Shown piece after piece: positions 23,608 to 34,000 of a DNA stretch of 64,000 nucleotides. The stretch spans positions 37,238,744 through 37,302,743 of the forward strand of contig CM051458.1 in assembly GCA_028274465.1 (NCBI GenBank), given 5' to 3'. Source of the DNA: Plantago ovata (Eukaryota > Streptophyta > Magnoliopsida > Lamiales > Plantaginaceae). Position 1 is the stretch's first letter. Each line of letters opens with the position of its first letter. The notes below the pieces were generated by a model. It ran no database searches, was not told the origin of the DNA, and saw nothing but the letters and a program-made list of their open reading frames with translations. A program made the translations under genes and the position numbers.

Positions 23608-25375
23608 ATGCCGAGGCCAAAGAAACCGGGAAAGCTGTTGGCGGCCAGCAGCCGTAGCTACGCCGAGCCAGACTCGCCATTCCGCACCCCTAGTAGTCAG
23701 CCGGAGTCGGGGGGGCCTCGGCGACTCATGTCAGCGAGACCCAGTCCCCTGGCCCCCGTTCTAGCAGCAGTGCAGGGTCTACTGGCCCTGCCGGATGATG
23801 GGTACAGGGGGGAGGTGTACAGGGCAGGTGAATGGCAAGCTCGTCGTCTGGTCCATGCCTGGGCATGTGTAAGTTATTTAGTTGGATTAATTTGTGTGTT
23901 TGGTATTGTATGTTTTATTTAGTTGGATTAGTTTGTGTATGTTATTGCAACAGGATGATGCCGAGGGAGGCTGCAAAGTTCATTAGCAAGGAATCCACGA
24001 AGAAAGTGGATCTCCCACCACTTGGAGCCCAGTGGCATACTTTCACTCCGGAGCGGAAGGCGGAGATTTGGAATGCTCTGGAGGTTAGTAATCTTTCTTC
24101 TTCTCTTATGGTTTAAGTGGTATGTTCTCAATTACTTGGGTGATATGTTAGTCACCGTGTGTTAGTTGAAATAGGACAATGTGCAATTGTTTGGGTGATA
24201 TGTTAGTCACCGTGTGTTAGTTGAAATAGGACAATGTGCAATTGTTTGGGTGATATGTTAGTCACCGTGTGTTAGTTGAAAATAGGACAATGTGCAATTG
24301 TTTGGGTGATATGTTAGTCACCGTGTTATATATATGTTAGTCTGAATTTTGTATACTTTCTGAAATGTAGGAGAAGTTCTTCCTCCCCAACAATCTCAAG
24401 TCGGAGCTCTGGTATAACTTCGAACATGAAGGCTCCGAAGCCTTCCGGAAGAAGGTCGCCAAGATCAAGGCATCGGGGAAGAAACCGGGGTGGATTGGGG
24501 AGTAGGAGTGGCCCCTGTGGAAGCAGTATTGGGCGGAGAACCTTCAAGCCCCAGAAGCTGTCGGAGCAGAACAGGGAGAACCGGTCCCATAATCCACCGG
24601 ATGGGACAGGCTCGGTGAAGCATCGGCTGGGTTCGAAATCCCAGTTGGCGCGCCACCTGGACGCGGTAAGTCACGTACTTTGTTATAGTTTCTTTTTCTT
24701 TCTCAAGTCTTATTTCAATTCAATCATTACTTTATTAATTTATATATATTTGATGAAGATATCGGAGGGGAGGGAGAAGACCTTGTGGGAACACTTCTGT
24801 GAGGCTCACGGGGAGCGGGATAAGGATGGCAAGATGATCTTCCCAGCTGATAGGGCCAAAACAATCGCGGTAAGTTTTATATTTTTTCGATTCCTGAGCT
24901 TCTTGTTGAATATTTAATTCTTCGATCAATAACGTACTAATTAAATCTTAACTGTTTGTTTGAATTTTCAGGCGGAGTTCCTGGCCAGGACTGAGAACCT
25001 TGATCTCACGGCCGAGGAAGAGAACGCCATCTATCTCGAGATCGTGAATCTCGATGATAAGGGGCGTGTCTTCGGCATGGGCATCCTCTCGCAGGCGATA
25101 GCGGAGACAGTGAACCGGGGTGGCTCCTCGTCCAGCTCCTCCAAGCGCCGAAGGGGACAAGTCGATGTGCCTCCCGAGTTCCTCCAGGAGCAGCAGCAGC
25201 TGAAGGCGACTGTCCATCAGTTGAGGACAGAGCAGGACAGGATGAGGCATGGATTCAAGAGATCCATCGAGTGGCTCATGGAGCAGTATGCCCCCCCCCC
25301 CCCGATGGAGCGGCACCTCCCGACTTCTTCATGTTCGATGCCGATGCCGATGCCCCCCGAGATACTCAGCAGTAG
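23608..25375 (+). pseudogene. CACTA-associated Transposase_24-like gene, disrupted
   Basis: Blocks in order: 23608-23871 (MPRPKKPGKLLAASS…), about 23953-24083 (PREAAKFISKESTKKVDLPP), 24371-24665 (EKFFLPNNLKSELWYNFEHE, KKPGWIGE, WPLWKQYW, then NRENRSHNPPDGTGSVKHRL), 24759-24869 (ISEGREKTLWEHFCEAHGER) and 24972-25375 (AEFLARTENLDLTAEEENAI, GRVFGMGILSQAIAE, coiled-coil-like Gln-rich tail). This is the plant Transposase_24 arrangement. Exon 3 has an in-frame TAG (24503-24505) and a frameshift before NRENRS. A run of 13 C (25291-25303) puts the tail out of frame; the alternative frame gives FDADADAPRDTQQ and a natural stop at 25373-25375. Confidence 0.8.
24130..24330. repeat. 55-bp intronic minisatellite
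   Basis: About three and a half units of a 55-bp sequence beginning GTGTGTTAGTTGAAATAGG, very similar to each other, in an intron of the CACTA gene. Confidence 0.93.
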
Positions 25376-25602
25376 TTCTCTTTTATTTTTCGAACAATTT
25401 TTTTCTGTTTCGAACAATTTTTTTTTCATGTTCCTTTTATTTTCTTAGGACAATTAGTACTTTTCATTTTATTAATGCTTAGAACAAATTTTATTTTTGT
25501 ATATAATGTTATTTAAGAAAATGTTTACGTATTTGCGGTGCACAACTACCAAAAAATATTAAAATACAACAAATAAATAAACAAATAAAAAAAAATTCCA
25601 GG

Positions 25603-25879
25603 CCAGTTAGCGACGGATAAAGCCATCCGTCGCCAAATCTCAGTGACCCATACCTTGACACGTGTTCTATAAATATAGCGACGGATAAAATCATCCGTCG
25701 CCATATTATAGAGACGGATCAATTATCCGTCTCAAGTTTGGTCAACGATGAAAATAGCGACGTATACATTTATCCGTCGCTAAATATAGGGATGGATGAC
25801 ATCATCCGTCGCTTATCCGTCGCTAATGGCATTTAGCGACGGATTTGATCCGTCGTTATATTCGGTTTTTCTTGTAGTG
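25603..25879. repeat. 3' subterminal repeats and TIR of CACTA 2
   Basis: A run of paired motifs such as AGCGACGGAT-AAAGCC-ATCCGTCGCC. One pair reads AGACGGAT-CAATT-ATCCGTCT, where both arms changed together. Confidence 0.88.
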
Positions 25880-25882
25880 GAA

Positions 25883-26215
25883 TACGCTATAAATCAAGCT
25901 CTTTTTGATTCCATTCTGTTGCGAAAAAGCTATCTCTAAAGTAAAGGTAGTTGGTACGAGTGGAGGTTGCCTCCGCGAAGCTCGTGTCGAACTAAATGGA
26001 GAAGTAGAGTCGTAAGCTATCAGAAAGAAAAGAACCATATTAAAAGATTCCGGTCCTATACGATCCCAACCGGTAAAAGTCCAATTTTGGACCGGACCAA
26101 AGATCGGAATCCCAAAATGCTTGGGTCGAGGACCGGACCATATTATATACGGTCTGGATCGAGACCGAATAACCAGTCCGGTCCGGTCTGGTTTTCTGTT
26201 CCCCATCGTGGCGGA
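25883..26215. other. Host flank with CCGGTCC-rich block, no gene
   Basis: 25883-26040 shows nothing recognisable. 26045-26195 is rich in GGACCGG/CCGGTCC motifs, resembling 6735-6865, and may be the end or MITE of a hAT family. The last eight bases, GTGGCGGA, are a target duplication of the next element. Confidence 0.6.
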
Positions 26216-29200
26216 TAGGGCTGTAATACGAACCGAACAGGAGGCTTATCTAACGTTCGTTCGTTAAGCATATGTATGTTCGGTTCGTGTTCATGTTCGA
26301 CGAACAACTCAGAAGCCGTTCGTGTTCGGTTTGTTAAAGTAATACGAAGTTCGTGTTCGTTCGTTTATGTTCGTTCGGTAATGTTCGTTTGCGTTCGTTC
26401 GTGTTCTTGTTCGTTCGTTAACGTTCGTTGAAACAGAAAAAGCCTAAAAACCAACAATATTAATACTACAAAATTCATTTAAAAATCCTGCAAAAAGTGT
26501 CCAAAATATTATATAAGTAGTAACTCAGTCTTGAAGGTTCAGTTCATAAACACAAAATATAAAATCTCCAAGGTTCAGTTAATAAACACAAAATATAACT
26601 ACTACAAAACATGGTTCAGTTCATAATTCATAATGTATCCAAGGGCCAAGCTCCACACAAAATATAAAGTCTCCAAGCACAATCTTCTCCAGCTCCATCA
26701 ATAATCTACAAACATAAAAATAACAGCTCCATCAATAATCTACAAACATAAAAATAACAACACTAGAATTAGAAATAAATTTGTAAAAGAAAAAAAAAAA
26801 CTTTTAAATAAAACTGACTTTGCATGAACAAAATACATGTCAACATGAGTGAGTGATAGAACAAAATATATTTGATACAAGCATATAAATTTCACCATAA
26901 AGAAATCTGCTCAGAAAAAAAAGAGTTTGATAATTCCAAATTCAATGGAGGTGAATAACCCCATATAATGCCAGCAGCATGAATGAGAGTATTTAGAAGT
27001 GATTCTCCATAGACTTTGAATGAAAAAGAGATTGTATGAGCATGAAAACAAAGAATGAGACTGTATGAGAATGATCATGAGTGAGTAAATAACATGAGAG
27101 ATCCCCAACTTGAAGTTATCATGAGCATGAGTTGATGACAACAAGTGAGTCTTAGCATGAGATAGATGTCGATGATCAGGAAAGTGAATTTCAGATTAGT
27201 TCATCTCTTTTATTTGACTTGTGACTCAAATGATTAATTGATCCAACATACGAGAGACAAGTATGAGAATGATGAGAGAGAACAAAATAACATACTTCAC
27301 AAAGTCCATTACCTTGTGGCAAAAGAATAGTAGAATCATTCAAGGATTGGGTATCACAATCTCCAACGGGTTTTGCAATTTCTGTACATAGAGAAATAAA
27401 AAATGAATTGCATAGAAGAAGAATCATCATCATTATCAGACATGCTCAATTAACTTAGTAGTAAGCAAAATATAAAAATTTCAGTAAGTATATATCCCAA
27501 TACATAACAGAACAAAGAATAGAAAAAAAAATCAATACCTTATCCTTCTTTTTGACACCATGAAGCTTACGACACCAATCTCCGGTGCACATTAACATTT
27601 CAACAGTCTTTGGCGCCAAAGAAGCACGATAGGTGTCAATCACTCTAGTTCCAGCACTAAAAGTTGCTTCTGATGCCACCGTGCTAATTGGAATGGCTAG
27701 AATATCCGCAACCATTCGTGAAAGAATTTTGTATTTGGCAGATTGTTTCCACCATTTCAATACATCCATATTGACAGGATCAATCCCAGCTGCATTGTCT
27801 TGGGTGAGTCGGCCATCCTCAAAATAAGCATCTAGCTCATTCTTTTGTGGTTGAACACTCTCCATAGAAGACATCTGACTAAGAAATTGACTCAAACCTA
27901 TAAATGAAAAAAGCACCATTAACACTTTTAAACACATAAGATCATAATCTAAAAAAAAATCAAATCACATACCCAACTAACAACATTCATTAACAAGTCC
28001 ATAAAAGGGCAAAATCATATGGTACTTTCAAGTTTCTAACCGTAGATATAACATGCCAACTACAGCCAGTTCACATGCATTCACTATAGACATTAATAGC
28101 AAAAAAGATCAAATCATATACCCAACTAACAACATTCATTAACACTATTATAACTCAAATAATATAAAGAGCATACATACCTGTAGAGCGTGATAATGTA
28201 GTGGTGGTATTTCTACCATGGGCAGATGCAATGGAACTGGAGCGAGAAGTCGATGTGGAAGATGACGAACCTGAATTCATCTTCTCATATTCAGCATATA
28301 AATCATAAAGTGCAACTCGAACATCTTTAACTTTTAGTGAAACTTCATCTGATGGATAAATTTTGGGAAACAGTGATCAATCACCACCATTTTCAGCCTA
28401 GGATCAAGAATTGCAGCAATGGACATCAGCAGATTACACTCGCCCCAATACTTATCAAATTTAACCTTCATTTCTTTAACCATTTTCACAATAAATTTAT
28501 CACATACAGTAGCCTTACTATCCAGAAGCTCCTTAATCTTACAAACTTCAACCAAATACAGATTCGCAGTTGGATAATCACTGCGTGACATCACATGAGT
28601 TGATTCCCAAAAGGCTTGTAAAACTGAACATACCTTTTCTACCTTTTCCCAATCCTCTTCATTCGGATAATATTTAAAACCTTTGTCTCTATCCTTATAA
28701 TTTAAAAAAGCCTCCTTGAACTTTAGAGCACATGCTAGCATCTCAAAAGTAGAGTTCCATCTAGTTTTGCAATCATAAAGAAGTACCCTCTCCGGCAAAG
28801 AAGCTTGTTCTACTGCTTTTGCAAATTCCAATTGTCGAGAATCAACCTTATTAATGTAATCCACCGCCTTCCTAACAACACCAACAATATCAGCAATCTG
28901 ATTCAGACCATCTTGAACCAACAAATTGAGAATGTGTGCGCAACATCTCACATGAAACAACTTCCCGCCAAGAAGTAAGGATCTGTTTTTAGAAAAGGTA
29001 CATTTCAAACTCCTTATACAAGTGTCGTTGTTAGATGCATTATCAACTGACAAAGTATAAGCCTTGTTTTCCAACCCCCAACCCCTTAAGCATTTTAATA
29101 TTTCATCAGCAATGACAATACCTGTTCAAGGAGGAGGAAGGTGAACGAAATTCAGTACCCTCTTTTGTAGTTTCCAGTTGCTATCAATCCAATGGCCTGT

Positions 29201-30862
29201 TAATACCATATACTCAAGCTTCTGATTCTTAGCCTTCCATAATCAGTAGTCAAACTGATTTTGCTAACCTTGTTGAAGATGGATTTCAACTTCTCTCGTT
29301 CTCTTTCATACACAACAAAGCAATCATTTCTGATGGTAACACGAGATATCCTAGACCACTCCGGCATCCCTCTTTTCATCATTATGTTAAACCCCTCTTC
29401 ATCAACAATTGAAAAAGGATGCTCATGCATACTAATCCACTCCGCCATACTCTCTCTCATGGCTGCCATATCAAACTTACCAGAATAAAGGTATGAGTGC
29501 CCAGGAGCAGCCAAAGCACCACCAGCAGGAAAATTAATTTTGGTCTGCTTAGCCTTCTTAGCTGCTTTTTCTCTTAGTAAGACAACACACTCATCTATGT
29601 GACGACCCATGTTAGTAGTGCACCCATAATACAACATGTCTGTAGAGCAATGAGTACAACGCACTTTTTTGGTTGAAACTCCTTTTTCTTCACCCATAAA
29701 TTCCTCAAAATGCGCCCATACGGGTGACTTCTTTTCCTTTTTTTTGGTCTATGCCCATCAAGACCATCGCTAGCTTGTGCAGTAGACTTCGCACCATTCT
29801 GTGCATTCTCACCATTACCATCCTTATGCTCATTCTCCCTATCATTATCAGCAACTTCAGCAGATATCTTGTTATCATTTTCTTCCCCTTCATCAACATC
29901 CTCTTCCATATCCTCACCTATCCCAGCCCAATGATTCTCTACAAACCCAAACATCCCATCAACATCAACAGAATCATCACCATTTACAATTTCTATCTCA
30001 GGTATGCTTTCCCTTTCCCTTTCCCCTGAACTCAATTCTTCTGGAGTAGAGTCAGTAGACATGTCGAATCCTAATATAACATAAAAATAGAATTAATTAA
30101 ATGAGCATAATTTTGAGAGCATAAATATGTAAACAGTACTGCAGAAATTCGAAACAGAGCAGAGCATTAACGGTAATTACAAAAATTCAAAACAGAGGCA
30201 ATGACAAGTTGATCGCATCATTACTAGTATTATCGGAATAAATCGAGAGGCGATAAGATACTGAGATCGGAGAGATGAACTGAGATCGGAGCATACCTTT
30301 ATTCTGGAGATGGAGAAGATGAACTGAGATGAAGCGGAGAAGATGAAGATGAAGCGGCGTCGGTGGTCTGTGGTGTCGATGAAGCGGCGCCGGTGGACGA
30401 CGGATGAAGCGGCGCCGGTGGACGACGGATGGAGCGGCGCGGTGGACGACGGATCGAGCGGCGCCGTGGACGTCGGATCGAGCGGCGCTGGTGGATATCG
30501 ACGGGTGTGGTGGGTGTTAATGGATATCGACGGGTGTGGCACGGTGGTTGTGATTCTGATCTGGAATAGCCCTAGTGTGGGTGGAAAATTGGAAATGGAA
30601 ATGAATAAGAGATAAGATATGAAAGGTAATAAAGCATCTAGCTTAAAGATAAGAAAGTATATATTAAATTAATATATATGTATATATATTTATATAATAT
30701 ATTATATTATATTATACAATGTTCGTGAACCGTTCACGAACACCCGAACATAAATTAGCATGTTCGTGTTCGGTTCGTTAGCTTAACGAACATGTTCGCG
30801 AACTGTTCGAACTTGACAGAACCGAACAATTTAGCGAACTTTCGGTTCGTAATACAGCCCTA
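26216..30862 (-). mobile_element. Complete hAT element 2 (4647 bp)
   Basis: The terminal inverted repeat TAGGGCTGTAATACGAACC (26216) is matched at the other end by GGTTCG-AATACAGCCCTA (30862) with one mismatch in 22. Flanks are GTGGCGGA (26208-26215) and CTGGCGGA (30863-30870), an 8-bp target duplication with one change. Both ends have dense GTTCG-type subterminal repeats. It carries a minus-strand transposase with frameshifts. Confidence 0.93.
27540..30062 (-). pseudogene. hAT transposase, near full length but frameshifted
   Basis: The start MSTDSTPEELSSG is at 30062 with an acidic N-terminus. A BED zinc finger follows (SPVWAHFEEFMGEE, VRCTHCSTDMLYYG, NMGRHIDEC; about 29735-29590), then MAEWISMHEHPFSIVDEEGF, SLTTDY (first catalytic Asp), LSVDNASNND (second Asp, about 29050), HVRCCAHILNLLVQDGL, CKTRWNSTFEML, and KVKFDKYWGECNLLMSIAAI (DUF4413-like). 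The last exon (27900-27540) has [20 protein letters not shown] and [17 protein letters not shown], the hAT dimerisation motif. Frameshifts lie near 29735 and 29235, and a stop near 29125. The order and spacing fit the Ac-like plant hAT family. It could not make an intact transposase as read. Confidence 0.88.
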
Positions 30863-31049
30863 CTGGCGGAGGTTAAAATTTTACTCATACCTATCTTAGT
30901 TCGATATCTGCACAAAATATGAGACCCGGGTTTTAAAACTCGGATTCTTCACCCCTTCCTATAACTCTCCTCTTCTACTCCATTCTCCAAAACCCTCCTC
31001 ACCTCAGTGCCCCGCCCAGCGATCGACAAACCCTAATTGACGGGAGAGG

Positions 31050-34000
31050 ATGAAAGGGAGTAAAACAAAATCATCATCCCTTCTAGCATTTGCTGAGAAG
31101 TGTAAGGTTGGTCATTAATTTCATCCAAATATTATTGATTCATCTACACACTTCCATTTTTCTTTTATTATTATTATTATTATTGATTTATTTTCAAATT
31201 TTTGTTGATTATTCTGCAGAATATACTGTGTTCCAATTGGCAAGGTAAACTGAATACCATTAAAGCTGATGCCTGTGGAAGTAAGGAGGAGATTTACACT
31301 TCCAAAGTCAAGTATTTTGTGAACAAAGGAAAACCCTTTATTTGGGTACCTCAGAATGACTTGCATAATGTGGTATCAATTTTCTACCAATTTCAACTTG
31401 TGTTTTCTTGCAATGTGGTAGTATGCTATATTTAATTGACTGCATTTACATTGTAAAAAAATAAAAAATTGATCTTTTTCGAATTCGCATCGATAATGTC
31501 AAAAATATCACTACTGTTTTTTTTGTTTTACATTTTAGCCCCATTTAGGGGTATTGGGGATTCAAATAGAGCAAATAAAAGTCATGAAAATAAATGTAAA
31601 GAATTCATTGGACCGATGAGGAGTAGTTAACATTGTCACAACTTTTGTTGATTACTTTATCAAGGAATTGATGGATGCCAATTTCTTGTGGAGCTGGAGC
31701 AGGAAAGTTGGCAATAATTATAGTAGTTTAAACATTATGTTTGGCACCGGTTTAGCCTAAGTTATACTAAGATTTATGCATAACTGATCCTGGATAGTAG
31801 TTTGGTTAATACACTACTTAGGTTGAGGTGTGTGAGGGTTTAGAGTGAAATAGGTTTTAGGATGAGACTGATTCTATAACAAATTAATGGTGGTTAAAGC
31901 TTTGTCCTAACCGGACCTTTTGAATTTTAGTTAATCCTAAGGTAAATGCTTTAGGTAGACTACTGGCAAAAAGGCTTTTGGGATTCAGCCATATAATTCC
32001 AAAGGGTGAAAGATGCACACAATTTAATCTTGACCTTTTATTGGAAAAGATATATTAAGATAGTTGTAGTACTTGAGATATGCTCCAGTCAAGCTTAGCT
32101 TTCTTTCTTCAGACTCAGAATATCTACATAGACCACCACTGGATTACAAGCAGATGACAAATTCAACAATTTTTTACGGCACAACTCTGGCTTTTACTGT
32201 CTGTACATTGCACTGTTTCCAGCACACATAACATAGAAAGATGCTTTAGATGTGTGCAAACACAGTGGCTGAATTCTATCAAGAAAACGTATTCATATCC
32301 ATTGTTTAATGCATCATTCACAATTAGTGCTGTTTTCTTTTATAGAACACCATTATCGATGAACGTGGGTCATTCTCTGTGACCAGTCCCTTGCCGGGCA
32401 CACTTGCTCATTTACTCAGATCAATAAAAATGGTGAGAGTTTATTTTATTTAACATTTTGGGCATAGTGTTCTACATAGGTAAATGCTAGTGACAGCTAG
32501 TCTGTCATTTTGCCTTCTGCAGTTGCAAAGGTCACTAATGCAGAGTCCCCTCGTTTAAACTATTGATTATCTTATGTGGTGCACCTCGTTTAAACTATTG
32601 ATTATCTTATGTGGTGCAGCTACCTGCTCGGATTGCTCTTACAGGCGACGTACTTCGCCTCAGTGACCATAAGGTAATCAGTTCACAGAGAGCTATTCTG
32701 ATATTGTAATAGTTATATTTATGTTTCCTGCTTATGCTGCGGTTGAGTAGTTTGAGTTTCTATCTTCTCATGACTTTAGTTTGTATAGGTTTAAATTACC
32801 TTAGTTTTCTCTCCACCTTTAATAATAGTATAACAAATAGCCTCTATTAATTTGCTTTTTTACTTTATGTGCTATGTCATCTGCATTGTTCCGGGTTTGT
32901 ACAATCTGCCTTTGACTGTCCACCCAAATAGGCTTGTAAACCGGTGCCACCCGACCAGTTTGGGAACCCAACGGGTGGACACCCGTTGAAACAACTGGGT
33001 GCGGGTGCTAGCACCTGTTATATTTTACAGCTGCACACATTACGTTTGCACCTACACTTCACCCTTATGCCCCCCTAAAAAACATTTTCATTTATGTCCA
33101 CCTACAAAATGCGAAAATAGTTTTAGTGCATTAAAAAAAGTTTATTTTTGTGCTGGTGAATAGCAAATTTTAGCGGGTTCCTACCCGTTTCAATCCCTAC
33201 ACCCAAATATTGTCCTTGTATTCAGATTGGCCTCTTGGATGAGGGTGGTACCCCTTATACGAGAATTAAACTAAGTGGTTGTTTGGCGCATGATTAATCA
33301 ATGCCTTGCTACAGTAGCTTAATTCTAACTTCCGTTTCTGTAGTGTAGACACTTCCTGCTAGAGTCTAGACTTCTCTTTCTCTCTCTTATTTTTAGCACT
33401 TACTCTTTTCTTTTCTGTCACTCTTTCTCTCTTATGCTTTCAGTATTATTCCAAACATTTCAACTATTCTGACAAAAAAAAAAGACTTATGTTCAGATAT
33501 CTATTTTGTATGTGAAGATTCCACAGTTAGAGTTTAGATCCATGCTAAGAAAAACTGAAGATTCAAAAAACTAAATAAATAATAAGAAATAAAAATTAAA
33601 TAAAATAAAATTAAATAAAAATGAGAAGTGAAAAATTCATGCTAAGAAAAACTTGTATGCAATATAATGTTTTATTAAGAGAGACGAAGGAAATTGGTTC
33701 TGATGGGTTAAAGAGAGAGCAAGATATAAATGAAAGCGTAGGGTGTGTTTCGTATTTGCTTATCAACTAATTTATAAGACTTTTTTGAAGCTGTTAGGAA
33801 CCGGCAAATGCTAACCTCAGATGTGCATTGGAACCCTCAGCCGCTAGATGAGCTTATTTCACTATTTGACTGAAATAAGCTTGTTATGTGAACACCTAGC
33901 TAGTAGCCTATCAGCTACCTAATTTAACAAGCCATCCCAGGTAGCTTATTATCAAACTCTGCTAGCTGGTTTAATTTTATATTCTATACTTGGCAAAGCA

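Larger units (their letters stand above)
21017..25879 (+). mobile_element. Complete CACTA element 2 (4863 bp)
   Basis: It starts CACTACAAGAAAA at 21017 and ends CTTGTAGTG at 25879, with the 3-bp target duplication GAA on both sides (21014-21016, 25880-25882). Both ends carry AGCGACGGAT subterminal arrays. It encodes only the Transposase_24-like gene (23608-25375); no DDE transposase is present, so it would be non-autonomous. A foldback element (22018-23368) lies within its 5' part. The stretch 21300-22017 is leader-like sequence with no supported gene. Confidence 0.95.

Noticed and set aside
24130..24330. CRISPR-like repeat array
   Set aside because: Contiguous 55-bp minisatellite without spacers, in a plant transposon intron.
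26045..26215. CCGGTCC-rich block as a second complete hAT element
   Set aside because: No matching terminal repeats or 8-bp duplication found; only composition resembles 6735-6865.
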